From Marinobacter sediminum (GTDB lineage Bacteria; Pseudomonadota; Gammaproteobacteria; Pseudomonadales; Oleiphilaceae): DNA of 64,000 nucleotides. The notes under the pieces were generated by a model. It was given only the letters and a program-made list of their open reading frames with translations, did not search any database and was not told where the DNA came from. Positions 51,866 to 61,327 of the stretch are shown in pieces. A program made the position numbers and the translations under genes. The stretch spans positions 927,305-991,304 of the forward strand of contig NZ_JAEMQH010000002.1 of the NCBI RefSeq assembly GCF_016820575.1. Direction: 5' to 3'. The first letter of the stretch is position 1, and each line of letters opens with the position of its first letter.

Positions 51866-53332
51866 CTAACAGGTTGGCATGGTCTGAAGTGCCAGCTTCC
51901 GCCTTATGAAGCGGCCCAAAATATCCACACCGATGTTCAGCAGCGCAGTAATAACGATTAGCACCATGGCGCGGTCGAACTGGATATTCTGAATGGCGCT
52001 GTCAACATAGAAGCCAAGGGTGTAGATTCCAAGAATTCCCAAAATTGCGGTTTCCCGCATGATGATTTCCCAGCGATAGAACAGGAAGGCCAAAAACGCG
52101 CGGTACACCCGGGGTACCAGCTCGTAGGTGTATCGGTTGAAGCCAGTTATGGCGTCTGGGCGCAGTTGTATTGCGCTGGATTGCCGTCCGATCAAATGCC
52201 CGATGATACCGCCATTATGCAGGGCCAGGGCGATTACCGCGGGCAACATTGATGGCCCCCAAAGCTGCAATAGAATGTACGCGAGAATGTACTCTGGGGT
52301 AGAGCGTGCAATGACCAGAAACACGTGGCCACCAGTGCGTCGCACCGGACCGCCAAAGTGATTGGATATCAGCGGGAAGGTCAGCAGGGCGATCAATCCC
52401 GTCGCTACCAGGGCAATCTGGGTCAGCACCAGGGTGTTCCAGATGCCAGGCAGGGCCTCGTTCGCCATCACATCCCCCAGCCACGGCACCAGGCCACCAA
52501 CTCCATCGCCGTTCCGCAAGGGTGACGGGATGATATCCTGGGTAAAGAATCGCTCGACATTGCCCCAGACGATGGGCAAACCCTCACCGAGAAAAAAGGG
52601 TGCGCCGAGGATGTAGACCGGAAGCAGCTTGGGCTTCACCCAAAGCGGCATAGTCGCGATCAGTACATAGAACAGAATCAGCATGGCCCCGGCTTCGGAG
52701 TAATGGCCCTGGGAAAACGCCGATTCCAGGAAGAAGCCCAGGGTGGGTAGCCCGACAAAACCGAGGATCGCGCTGGACCGCAAACCGCACTCCAGCCGAT
52801 AGGCGGTGTAGGTTCTCAGCTGAACCCAGCAATCCGGAATTCGGGTGTACAGGAAGGCAGAAACCACGCCGGTTCCTGGCGGCAGAAGGCGGCCTGGGGA
52901 CGGGTCCGCCTCTTCAAATATCTCTGAATAAACCTTGGCAAAAATACCCGCGTAAGGGATCGCGATGGCCAATACACCGGTGAGCGGGTGAAAGCCAAAA
53001 AATTGCAGGAATATCAGAGCCCAGAAAAGCTCATGGATGGCGCGGATAAACGCGCAGAACGTGCGCACTACCGGGTTGCGATACACCAATGACAGAACGA
53101 AGCCGCACAGACTGCCCAACGCCACACCCACGAAGGCGAAAGCCACTGTGCGCAACAAAGCCACGGCAACCCCCTCGGAACTGAAGAAGTCCGGAGTGAC
53201 AATGCCCATGAAAAAACGGCCCAGGTCTTTCCAGGGGTTAGCGGCCGTGATCGCAATGTCGGCAAACAGCAGCGCGACCAGGGCAATGGCAACAAACAGA
53301 AAACTGACTCGAACTGTGGGTGAGGAGAACAT
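51866..53332 (-). CDS. ABC permease with two fused PhnE-like domains (putative selenium oxyanion importer)
   Basis: A 488-residue membrane protein with two consecutive permease domains (about 15-235 and 295-480). Each has a PhnE-like cytoplasmic loop region: LRSSAILGFVGLPTLGFFLESAF in the first and MRETAILGILGIYTLGFYVDSAI in the second. A single chain may replace a permease dimer. It is the last gene of the leftward substrate-binding/ATPase/permease operon, 8 bp after the ATPase gene. Confidence 0.87.
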   Translation of the reverse strand: MFSSPTVRVSFLFVAIALVALLFADIAITAANPWKDLGRFFMGIVTPDFFSSEGVAVALLRTVAFAFVGVALGSLCGFVLSLVYRNPVVRTFCAFIRAIHELFWALIFLQFFGFHPLTGVLAIAIPYAGIFAKVYSEIFEEADPSPGRLLPPGTGVVSAFLYTRIPDCWVQLRTYTAYRLECGLRSSAILGFVGLPTLGFFLESAFSQGHYSEAGAMLILFYVLIATMPLWVKPKLLPVYILGAPFFLGEGLPIVWGNVERFFTQDIIPSPLRNGDGVGGLVPWLGDVMANEALPGIWNTLVLTQIALVATGLIALLTFPLISNHFGGPVRRTGGHVFLVIARSTPEYILAYILLQLWGPSMLPAVIALALHNGGIIGHLIGRQSSAIQLRPDAITGFNRYTYELVPRVYRAFLAFLFYRWEIIMRETAILGILGIYTLGFYVDSAIQNIQFDRAMVLIVITALLNIGVDILGRFIRRKLALQTMPTC

Positions 53333-53340
53333 GGCAGGCG

Positions 53341-53991
53341 TCAGTACAGTGGAGTGATGTCAGCGGGGCTCAGTCGCTCGCTGTATTCATCAAGAGCGAT
53401 CTGACCGTCCTGAATACCAACGATGCGGGTACAATATTGGAGCGCTAACTCAACATCGTGCAAAGCCACAACACTGGTGGGAAATCGCTTGCTCATCAGT
53501 TTCATTACCAGGTGAGACATGGGTCCATCCAGTGCTGACACAGGCTCATCCGCCAACAACATGTCTGCTTTGCGAAATACCGCTCTGGCGATAGCGACCC
53601 TTTGCCGTTGACCGCCGGACAGGGACGCGGTCGGCACCCAGATTTTTTCCGGCATGGAAAGATCTTTGAGCAGCTCGCGCACGGCAGCCGAGTCTTTGGA
53701 GAACGGGCGGATCAGCGTAAGGGTGTTGTACCAGGTAGGGTGGGCATCAAGTTGTCCCATATACACGTTGTGGAACACGGACAGCGCATTTACCAATCCA
53801 AGGTCTTGCGGAACCAGTGAAGACGTACGGCCGACCTGCTGATGAATCAGGCTGATTAAGGTCGACTTGCCAGCGCCGCTCTTACCGACCAGCGCAACTC
53901 GCTCTCCTTCCTTTACTTGGAGGGAAAGCGGGCCAATAACCCGCTCCCCTCCAAACGAGGCCGTTAGGCCAGACAGATCAAATCCGGACAT
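53341..53991 (-). CDS. PhnC-like ABC ATPase (putative selenium oxyanion importer)
   Basis: A 216-residue ATPase with LVGKSGAGKSTLI (Walker A), LSGGQRQRVAIAR (signature) and LLADEPVSALD (Walker B). It is shorter than phosphonate PhnC. The start overlaps the substrate-binding protein stop by 1 bp. Together with its neighbours it forms a PhnDCE-type importer next to selenium genes. Confidence 0.88.
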   Translation of the reverse strand: MSGFDLSGLTASFGGERVIGPLSLQVKEGERVALVGKSGAGKSTLISLIHQQVGRTSSLVPQDLGLVNALSVFHNVYMGQLDAHPTWYNTLTLIRPFSKDSAAVRELLKDLSMPEKIWVPTASLSGGQRQRVAIARAVFRKADMLLADEPVSALDGPMSHLVMKLMSKRFPTSVVALHDVELALQYCTRIVGIQDGQIALDEYSERLSPADITPLY

Positions 53992-54860
53992 TAATCGATG
54001 ATTCCGATCTGCTTTCCTACCACTTCAATCGGCTTATAAGCGTCATTGGAAACGGGGATAAAGCCAGAACGCGGGAAGCTGTTAAGCAGCTCTTCATCCT
54101 TCATGTTCAACAGTGCCTGCTGAACGCGATCGGTAAAGCCTTCACCAAACCGCTCGTCCGCGTCACCGCGAATGCTCCACTGGTAATTGGGGTAGCTGGG
54201 TGTCGTCCAGATGACTTTGACCGCATCGGTGTCCACGTTGCCGTCTTTGGTCTCTTTGTCCCAGACCGAAAAGTTGATGGCGCCCACGTCATAAGTGCCT
54301 GCCTCGACCAGGCGCAGGGTGCGGGTATGGTTACCGCTGAAGCCAACCCGTGAGAACACGTCTTCCGGCGCTTCGTTGAAGGCTTCGCGGATGTAGTATT
54401 CGGGGATCAGGCGGCCGGAGGTAGAACCTTTCGAGCCAAACGTGAAGGTTTTGCCGCGCAATGCTTCCGGAAGCTCTTCAGCTTCGTCCAGGCCAGTGCT
54501 TTTATGGGCAATGATGTGAGAATAAAACGCCTGGTCTTCAACACCCTGGGCGATCGCTTCTGAGCCGGGTACCAGCGAGCGCGCCTGAACACCAGACAGG
54601 CCGCCAAACCAGGCCAGCTGCACTTGATTGTTGCGGAATGCAGACACTGCTGCGGCGTAGGATTTCACCGGGATGTAGCGAACATCAACGTCCAGGTTCT
54701 CCGACAAGTAATCTGCGATACCACGGAAGCGCTCAACAAGCTTGGTTTCATCTTCGTCAGGAATCGCGGTGAACACGAGAGTCTCGGCTGAAACAGCGGC
54801 CGAACAAGCGAAAAACACGACACTTGCGGCGGCGAATTTCCGAATCATATTCAGAGCCAT
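53991..54860 (-). CDS. PhnD-like periplasmic binding protein (putative selenate/selenium ABC importer)
   Basis: A 289-residue protein with a signal peptide (residues 1-25, ending VSAETLVF) and a PhnD-type oxyanion-binding domain: TAIPDEDETKLVERFRGIADYLSENL, then AWFGGLSGVQARS and FGSKGSTSGRLIPEYYI. I recall a family named putative selenate ABC transporter substrate-binding protein defined by exactly this neighbourhood (SelD plus a glycosyltransferase). The ligand is not proven. It is first gene of the importer operon. Confidence 0.82.
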   Translation of the reverse strand: MALNMIRKFAAASVVFFACSAAVSAETLVFTAIPDEDETKLVERFRGIADYLSENLDVDVRYIPVKSYAAAVSAFRNNQVQLAWFGGLSGVQARSLVPGSEAIAQGVEDQAFYSHIIAHKSTGLDEAEELPEALRGKTFTFGSKGSTSGRLIPEYYIREAFNEAPEDVFSRVGFSGNHTRTLRLVEAGTYDVGAINFSVWDKETKDGNVDTDAVKVIWTTPSYPNYQWSIRGDADERFGEGFTDRVQQALLNMKDEELLNSFPRSGFIPVSNDAYKPIEVVGKQIGIID

Positions 54861-55044
54861 TTGAGGGTCCTTTCTTTCCGGGGATGGTTCGTTCTTTTGG
54901 GTTGTAAGCTGCCGAAAATACTGGCTTCATCAGCATACCGTGATTTACTACGTCTCGGAACAGCTATACGATTGCAGTCAAGAAAAAGTGCAGCCTGACG
55001 GGGAAAAATATCGTCGCCAGCAAACCAGCAGGAATTCAGCCGCC

Positions 55045-56028
55045 ATGCACATCACTCTGATCACGCCTGCGCCGTCAGGTTCACGGGCTGGCAACCGGGC
55101 AACAGCGGATCGCTGGGCATCACTATTAGAAAATACCGGGCATCGAGTCCGTGTTGTCACGGAGTACGACGGCGCCCCCTGCGACCTGTTCATCGCGTTA
55201 CACGCCTGGCGCAGCCACGATGCCATTCAGGCCTTTCGCAAATGCTGGCCGGAAACGCCGCTAATTCTGGTGCTGACCGGAACGGACATCTACCGGCATC
55301 AACAGGAGTATCCGCTTCCTACCCGGGCATCCATGGCTGCGGCCGATGTGCTGATTGGTTTGCATGCGCTGGTTTCGGAGGACATCCCTGAGGAGTTCGC
55401 CGGCAAACTACTGACCCTCTACCAATCCGCCAATGAGATCCCGCCCGCCACCAACAAAGCGGCTGCGACCGAAACCTTCGATGTATGCGTGATTGGCCAT
55501 CTGCGTGAAGAGAAAGATTCGCTTCGGGCGGCGATGGCTGCGCGTTTGCTGCCGGACGAATCCAGAGTGCGCATTCTCAACGCAGGCAAGCCTCACAATG
55601 CAGAATGGCAAGCGTTAGCAGAACAGGAGGTGGCCGCGAACCCACGCTTCAAGTGGCTCGGTGAACTGGACAAGCCCAGCACCCAAGAGCTGATGGCGCA
55701 GTGCCAGTTGATGGTGATGAGTTCGGTGATGGAGGGCGGTGCGAACGCGGTGTCCGAAGCCTGCTGCGCAGGGCTGCCGATTATAGCGTCTAATATCCCC
55801 GGTAATCGGGGGTTGCTGGGCAACGACTACCAAGGTTATTACCCGGCCCGTGACCACGTGGCCCTGGCCAAGCTGCTGCAGAAATCAGAATCTGATCCGG
55901 AATTCCTGAAGTGTCTGACAGAGCAGGTGAATGAACTTGCTCCTCTGTTTACACCGGAAAACGAACAACGTTCGTTGGAGCGGGCACTGGAAATGGCTCT
56001 CCAGCGCCGCTCCAATCTGAAGGGCTAG
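55045..56028 (+). CDS. senB: SenB-type selenosugar synthase (TIGR04348 glycosyltransferase)
   Basis: A 327-residue GT-B-like glycosyltransferase with family hallmarks: ITPAPSGSRAGNRATADRWASLL, LHAWRSHDAI, LTGTDIY, VIGHLREEKDSLRAA and SSVMEGGANAVSEACCAGLPIIAS. SenB joins selenophosphate to a UDP-sugar to make a selenosugar, the first dedicated step toward selenoneine. The convergent SelD gene would supply selenophosphate. SenA is absent from the window. The start at 55045 (MHITLITPAP) fits the family; the upstream frame is discarded. Confidence 0.83.
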   Translation: MHITLITPAPSGSRAGNRATADRWASLLENTGHRVRVVTEYDGAPCDLFIALHAWRSHDAIQAFRKCWPETPLILVLTGTDIYRHQQEYPLPTRASMAAADVLIGLHALVSEDIPEEFAGKLLTLYQSANEIPPATNKAAATETFDVCVIGHLREEKDSLRAAMAARLLPDESRVRILNAGKPHNAEWQALAEQEVAANPRFKWLGELDKPSTQELMAQCQLMVMSSVMEGGANAVSEACCAGLPIIASNIPGNRGLLGNDYQGYYPARDHVALAKLLQKSESDPEFLKCLTEQVNELAPLFTPENEQRSLERALEMALQRRSNLKG

Positions 56029-56052
56029 GCTGCGGGGTTCACACCCAATCGA

Positions 56053-58329
56053 TCAATCCTTGAGTGAGATAGGTTCGATGGCGCCCTGCATGTCCTGGGC
56101 TGTAACCCGACCGATGATGGCCGTGTGCGGGTAGCCCAGTGCTTTCAACTCGCGCACGCACGCTTCAGCCTGATCCGCCGCAACACTGGCAAGTAGACCA
56201 CCGGCGGTCTGTGGATCAAAGATCAGCGGGTACCTCGGGTGATTTATCCACTTCTCCTGATCACGGATACCGCGACGCAAACGGATGTTTGCCGGCTGCA
56301 GTGAACTCAGAATGCCTGCGGCTGCGGTTTCCTCAGCACCCGGTAGCACCGGGATGGCAGACAAATCCAGTTCGGCATCAACGCCAGATGGCCGGGTCAT
56401 CTCGACCAGATGGCCGAGCAGTCCGAAGCCAGTCACATCGGTACAGGCCCTTGAGCCATAACGCCTGAGGCACTCAGCACCGGCTTTGTTGGACTGGATC
56501 ATGGAGCTCAGGGCGCTATCAATCCAGCGCCCCCTGGCGGCCAATTTGGCGTGAGCTGCGAACAGAGTTCCGGTGCCAATCGGTTTGGTCAAAATCAAAA
56601 CGTCACCGGCACGCAGGCCGCCTTTGCTCATGACTTCGTCCGGATCGATCAGGCCGTTTACCGCAAAGCCTAGTGCCAGTTCCTTGCCTTCGCCGGTGTG
56701 GCCACCGACCAGAGCGCAGCCTGCTTCGTTCAGAACCTCTACGGCGCCAGACATCATCTGGTAAACGACGTCTTCAACCTTGGACTCGATGCCGTAAGGG
56801 ACGGTAGCGACGGCAGTGGCACTTTGAGCCTCTGCACCCATGGCGAACACATCTCCCAGGGCGTGGTTGGCCGCAACTTTGCCAAACACATACGGGTCGT
56901 CAATAAACGCCCGGAAGAAATCCACCGTATGGACCACAGCCTTACCCGCCGGAACCTCCAGCACTGCAGCATCATCGGGAGAATGCAGCCCGATGATGAT
57001 GTCATCCCGCTCTATAGGGCGAAGCTCGCCAAGAGCGCGGGAAAGAACCGTACTGCCGACCTTGGCGCCACAGCCTCCGCAGCGCATGGCAACGGCCGAA
57101 ATGGCCTGCGACGCTTCTTCCGGATTCTGGGCCGCAGCGGTATCGGGTAGTTTGGCGTTTTCTTCCATCTCTGGCAGATCGTTGAACTTCTTCATGAAGC
57201 GACGATCGATCCAGTCTTTCCAGCGCCAGACCGCTGCGCCATCCACCTCGAAATTGCCCCGGGAGGCGATGGCGTACTTGTCGCCGGTGCTGATCAGCGC
57301 CAGCCAGTTTTTCTGGGGCTGGAAATCCTTGGGCGCCTTGCCGAGCGCTAGCCGCTTTAGGTTGTCGGCCAGGGGCGGACCCTGACGAACCGCAAACACG
57401 CCAGCCTTTTCGCGCGGGTGATTGAGAACATTGGCTATATCGCCGGCGGCAAAAATGCTGTCGTCGTTTTCAGCCTGAAGAGTATCCCGTACCCGGATAA
57501 ACAGACCGTCGTCCAGAGCGAGGCCGGTGTCCTTAAGCCACTCAGGCCCACCGGCCCGGGTAACCCACAAAACTTCATCAACCTGCAACGACTCGCCGGA
57601 TTCAGTTTGCAGCAAGCCTTCCTGAACTTTTTGCACCGGCGAACCGAGGTGAACCTTTACATTGCGTCCAGCCAGGGTTTTCTCAAACACGGCTCGCACT
57701 TTGGCGTTGTGCGTGGGCAGGATCTGGTCAGCAGCATCAAACAGGTGAAAATGGAGCTGGTCCGGATCCTTGCCCCGTTGCTTGAGTTCACGGGTTAGTC
57801 GGAACTGCATGGCCAGCGTTAACTCCACACCGCCGGCGCCGGCGCCCACCACGCCAACAGTGAGCGGGCCTTCGTGATTTTCAATTCGTGAGAGCAGGGC
57901 AAGCCAGCGGTTATTGAAGCCAGTGATGGGTTTAACCGGAACGGCATGCTCCGAAGCACCTTCCACCTCGTTTACCCGGGGGGAGGAGCCAATGTTGATC
58001 GAAAGAAGATCATACGGAACATCTGGCCGCCCACGGCACAGCACCCGCTTGTTCTCTCGATCAATGCCGATCGCTTCAGCCCGATAGAATCGAGCACCTG
58101 CGAATTCCGCAAGCTTGCTGAGATCGATATGGACATCGTCGTAGCTGTAATGTCCGGCAATGTAGCCGGGCAACATGCCGGAGTAGGGTGTGTGGGTGTC
58201 ACGGCAGATGAGGGTCAGGCGCACGCCGGGTACCGGGTTCATAGCGAACCGTTTTAGTACCCCGACGTGGCTGTGCCCGCCGCCAATCAGGACAATATCC
58301 CGTAATACAGGCTGGTCAGGCGTGCGCAT
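56053..58329 (-). CDS. selD: FAD oxidoreductase-selenophosphate synthetase fusion (SelD)
   Basis: A 758-residue fusion. Residues 1-365 are a type II NADH-dehydrogenase-like flavoprotein (IVLIGGGHSHVGVLKRF; VGVVGAGAGGVEL; FAAGDIA). Residues 410-755 are selenophosphate synthetase with catalytic C420 and K423 in GGCGAKVG, DDAAV, HALGDVFAMGA and GGHTGEGKE. It makes selenophosphate from selenide and ATP; the flavin part may generate or receive the reduced selenium. The nucleophile codon is TGT (Cys), not UGA. Its ATG overlaps the upstream gene stop (TGATG). Confidence 0.93.
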   Translation of the reverse strand: MRTPDQPVLRDIVLIGGGHSHVGVLKRFAMNPVPGVRLTLICRDTHTPYSGMLPGYIAGHYSYDDVHIDLSKLAEFAGARFYRAEAIGIDRENKRVLCRGRPDVPYDLLSINIGSSPRVNEVEGASEHAVPVKPITGFNNRWLALLSRIENHEGPLTVGVVGAGAGGVELTLAMQFRLTRELKQRGKDPDQLHFHLFDAADQILPTHNAKVRAVFEKTLAGRNVKVHLGSPVQKVQEGLLQTESGESLQVDEVLWVTRAGGPEWLKDTGLALDDGLFIRVRDTLQAENDDSIFAAGDIANVLNHPREKAGVFAVRQGPPLADNLKRLALGKAPKDFQPQKNWLALISTGDKYAIASRGNFEVDGAAVWRWKDWIDRRFMKKFNDLPEMEENAKLPDTAAAQNPEEASQAISAVAMRCGGCGAKVGSTVLSRALGELRPIERDDIIIGLHSPDDAAVLEVPAGKAVVHTVDFFRAFIDDPYVFGKVAANHALGDVFAMGAEAQSATAVATVPYGIESKVEDVVYQMMSGAVEVLNEAGCALVGGHTGEGKELALGFAVNGLIDPDEVMSKGGLRAGDVLILTKPIGTGTLFAAHAKLAARGRWIDSALSSMIQSNKAGAECLRRYGSRACTDVTGFGLLGHLVEMTRPSGVDAELDLSAIPVLPGAEETAAAGILSSLQPANIRLRRGIRDQEKWINHPRYPLIFDPQTAGGLLASVAADQAEACVRELKALGYPHTAIIGRVTAQDMQGAIEPISLKD

Positions 58330-59003
58330 CAGATGATTTTCTTAGCTTCGGTACTGAACTGGTCAAATCCTTTGACGCTGGAGAAAGCCTTCAGTTTTTC
58401 CTGATCGGCGGCGGAGGGGTTAGCAATCTGATCGATGGAGGTAATACCTGCGTCCTTCATCTTCTTCGCGGTCGCCGGGCCAATGCCTTTCACCAACGTG
58501 AGGTCACTCTTGTTTACCGGCTTGGCTGCCTTAGCCGCAGGCTTCTTTGCTGCAGGTTTCTTGGCGGCAGTTTTTTTAGCAGCTGCTTTCTTCGCTGCGG
58601 GCTTCTTAGCCGCCGACTTGGATGCCGGAGCCTTCTTCGCCGCGGAGGTCGCTTTACTGGTCGCGGACTTGGCTTGTTTCTTGGCCTGCTCAGCCTGTTT
58701 CTTGACGTCTTCGGCAGCGTCTTTAGAGGCGACACCAAGACGCTCCAGAATACTGTTTTGCAGCTCGTGGAATTCGTTCAGACGCCGCTCAAATTCTTCG
58801 TTGAAACGCTTCATCTCGCGATCGCGAAGCTCGTCGACCTCTTTGAGAAGCTTCCGTACCGGCTCCTGAACTTGTTGCTGCAGGCTATCAAACTGCTTCA
58901 ACGCATCATTAACCAGCCCCTCGATCTGAGAGGACGTTTTTTCGAACTCCTGGTTCACCTTTTTGACAATTTTGTCAACGCTGGGTTTGGCCTTCTTTGC
59001 CAT
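58329..59003 (-). CDS. Coiled-coil, histone H1-like and HhH domain protein coupled to selD
   Basis: A 224-residue protein in three parts: a helical, phasin-like region (about 1-95), a Lys/Ala/Pro-rich tract of KPAAKKA repeats (about 105-165) like histone H1 and PhaF tails, and a helix-hairpin-helix domain (TLVKGIGPATAKKMKDAGITSIDQIA, about 173-198). It probably binds DNA, perhaps linking granules or nucleoid. GGAG precedes ATG 59003. Its stop overlaps the selD start, a coupling that is hard to explain. Confidence 0.82.
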   Translation of the reverse strand: MAKKAKPSVDKIVKKVNQEFEKTSSQIEGLVNDALKQFDSLQQQVQEPVRKLLKEVDELRDREMKRFNEEFERRLNEFHELQNSILERLGVASKDAAEDVKKQAEQAKKQAKSATSKATSAAKKAPASKSAAKKPAAKKAAAKKTAAKKPAAKKPAAKAAKPVNKSDLTLVKGIGPATAKKMKDAGITSIDQIANPSAADQEKLKAFSSVKGFDQFSTEAKKII

Positions 59004-59045
59004 GAAATGTCTCCTTGAGGATGAGGGCATTACGAACAACGGGGA

Positions 59046-59450
59046 TTAGGCCATTTGCCGGAAACCGGAAATGGACCCGGGCGAACGCCTCGACTTCAGA
59101 GACTGTTTTTTCGAGAGAACTTCCCGAATTCGCCGCAGTTTCTCCGCTAGGGGAGAGTCGTTATCTGAATCGAACTCAACAAAATCAATTGAATAGTAGA
59201 AGTTGCTGCAGTGCTTCCTGCGCTCAGTCACCAGGCCGGTCACACCCTCCGCACGAAGCTTGTCGAAAGGCATATCCATCACCAAATCCAAAACGATGGT
59301 GTCGCCCGGATTGAACATTTTGTCGGTTTTCATCACGCACCCGTACGCATCCAGCTCATAAAGAGCGGCTTCGACCAACTCCTTACGAAACAGGCCCTGC
59401 CTGATTCGAAACTGTGCGATAAGGTCCGGTAGTGCTTCAGTCATTAACAT
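59046..59450 (-). CDS. Hypothetical protein with possible PilZ-like domain
   Basis: A 134-residue protein with a beta-rich middle (LVEAALYELDAYGCVMKTDKMFNPGDTIVLDLVMDMP) reminiscent of PilZ domains, but the RxxxR and D/NxSxxG c-di-GMP motifs are weak, so binding is doubtful. The C-terminus is basic. Start ATG 59450; a second ATG is two codons later. It lies upstream of the H1-like gene on the same strand. Confidence 0.55.
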   Translation of the reverse strand: MLMTEALPDLIAQFRIRQGLFRKELVEAALYELDAYGCVMKTDKMFNPGDTIVLDLVMDMPFDKLRAEGVTGLVTERRKHCSNFYYSIDFVEFDSDNDSPLAEKLRRIREVLSKKQSLKSRRSPGSISGFRQMA

Positions 59451-59612
59451 GGTCTCGAGTGATTTCCGTATCGGCCTTAGCCTGCCTTCCCTAAGGCAGC
59501 TTGATATTGATTAAACGATAGCCACTGAATGGCAGTTTAGCAACGCTATCAGTGTCCTACGAAAAGGGTTTGAGGCAGTTATTGAACTTTTAACTGCCTG
59601 GACCCAAGCCTA

Positions 59613-61133
59613 TTACTTCTTTTTCAGGTCGTACATGTCAACCCGACGATCCTTCAGGTTGGTTACTGAGCCCTCATTTCGAACCAGTTTGAGCTTTTCC
59701 AGGTCCATGTCCGAGAACATGATCATTTCGGTGTTTGGCGTTGTTTCCGCCATCACCGCATCATGGGGAAACGCAAAATCAGAGGGCGAGAATACGGACG
59801 ATTGCGCGTATTGGACGTCGAGGTTTTCAACTTTTGGCAAATTGCCCACGCTGCCGGTGATCACGACGTAGCATTCGTTCTCAATGGCCCGGGCCTGGGC
59901 ACAGTGTCGTACCCGCAGGTAACCGTTCTTGGTGTCGGTCCAGAACGGCACCATGATGATGTCGACGTCCTCACTTGAGGCAATCCGACCCAGCTCCGGG
60001 AACTCAATGTCGTAGCAGATCATAATCGCAACGCGGCCTGCGTCGGTATCAAACACTTCGAAGTCGCTGCCGCCTTCGATAACCCAGTCCCGGCGCTCAT
60101 GCGGGGTGATGTGGATTTTGCGCTGCTCATCCACTCGGCCATCACGATGGCACAGGTAAGAAACGTTGTAGACCCGGTCATTTTCCAGCAGTGGCATAGA
60201 GCCGGTGATGATGTTGATGTTGTAGCTGACTGCCATCTCGGACATCTCATCACGGAACTGCTCGGTGAACCCGGCCAGGAAGCGGATGGCCCGGGTCTGG
60301 TCCATCTGATCGGTCAGTCCCATGAGCGGCGCGTTGAAGAATTCCGGGAACAGGGCAAAGTCGCTTTTGTAATCTGAGAGTGCGTCCACGAAGTACTCAA
60401 CCTGCTTGAGCACCTCTTCGACCGATGTAAATTCACGCATCTGCCACTGAACCGCGCCCAGTCGAACCTGTGTCTTCTTAACGTTCAGAACTGACGAAGG
60501 CGGCGTGTACAGGATGTTCCGCCATTCCAGCAGCGTGGCGTAGCCCAGGGATTTCTCATCCTCGGGCAGGTATTTGTGCATCAGCCGCGTGACCTGGAAA
60601 TCGTTGGACAGCTGGAAGCTCAGAATCGGGTCGTAGATCTCTTTCCGGTCGACACGCTGGATGTATTCAGCCGGCGTATACTGGTCCGCATACTTGTAAT
60701 AACTCGGTATGCGACCGCCCGCAAGAATGGCGCGCAGGTTCATAGACCGGCACAGCTCTTTGCGAGCCTCATAGAGACGACGACCGAGACGGTACCCGCG
60801 GAATTCCGGATGAATGAACACATCCAGGCCGTACAGGGAGTCACCGTTGGCGTTGTGCCAGATCTTTTCGTTCCGAAGGATCAGGTCGTCGTAGGTATGC
60901 GGGTTGCTGAAACGCTCGTATTTCACGCACACGGTCAGCGCAACCGCAATCAACTGGCCATTGTCCTCAATGCAGATCTGGCCATCTGGAAACTGCTCCA
61001 CCAGTGCCTTGATGGTTTCTTTGGGCCAGGCCCCGCCAATGTCATCGTAGATACGATCCATCAGAACCTGGAGCTGGTCATAGTCTTCAAGCGTCAGGTT
61101 TCGGAGATTGAGGTGCAGTTCTTCGTGGGCCAT
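59613..61133 (-). CDS. GNAT acetyltransferase-carbon-nitrogen hydrolase fusion
   Basis: A 506-residue two-domain enzyme. Residues 1-200 form a GNAT acetyltransferase (VFIHPEFRGYRLGRRLYEARKEL, acetyl-CoA loop). Residues 215-500 form a nitrilase-fold amidohydrolase with catalytic Glu (LFPEFFNAPL), Lys (QRKIHITPHE) and Cys (IMICYDIEFPELG). The order is well known in proteobacteria, substrate undefined. A 7-bp inverted repeat after the stop (59574-59598) may terminate it. Confidence 0.93.
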   Translation of the reverse strand: MAHEELHLNLRNLTLEDYDQLQVLMDRIYDDIGGAWPKETIKALVEQFPDGQICIEDNGQLIAVALTVCVKYERFSNPHTYDDLILRNEKIWHNANGDSLYGLDVFIHPEFRGYRLGRRLYEARKELCRSMNLRAILAGGRIPSYYKYADQYTPAEYIQRVDRKEIYDPILSFQLSNDFQVTRLMHKYLPEDEKSLGYATLLEWRNILYTPPSSVLNVKKTQVRLGAVQWQMREFTSVEEVLKQVEYFVDALSDYKSDFALFPEFFNAPLMGLTDQMDQTRAIRFLAGFTEQFRDEMSEMAVSYNINIITGSMPLLENDRVYNVSYLCHRDGRVDEQRKIHITPHERRDWVIEGGSDFEVFDTDAGRVAIMICYDIEFPELGRIASSEDVDIIMVPFWTDTKNGYLRVRHCAQARAIENECYVVITGSVGNLPKVENLDVQYAQSSVFSPSDFAFPHDAVMAETTPNTEMIMFSDMDLEKLKLVRNEGSVTNLKDRRVDMYDLKKK

Positions 61134-61327
61134 TCAGATCGGCTCCCGCCAGTTATAAGTAGCAGTTAACATGCCGCTAAATGAGCAGCAAACCAACGAA
61201 AGTCTATCAGATGCTGTAAAAGAGTTCGCATAGCCGGCCGAAACAACTTTTAACAGATATATAGCGTGCAAATGCGTATCCTCGCTTCCGTTTTTTAGCC
61301 CCAACGACTCATCCTAAGGATCTCACT

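Noticed and set aside
56053..58329. Possible selenocysteine in SelD
   Set aside because: The nucleophile codon at C420 is TGT and the frame has no internal TGA, so ordinary cysteine is used.
58500..58690. Repetitive tract that could be mistaken for a CRISPR or tandem repeat array
   Set aside because: The repeats are in frame and encode the KPAAKKA-rich tail of the H1-like protein; no spacers or cas genes exist.
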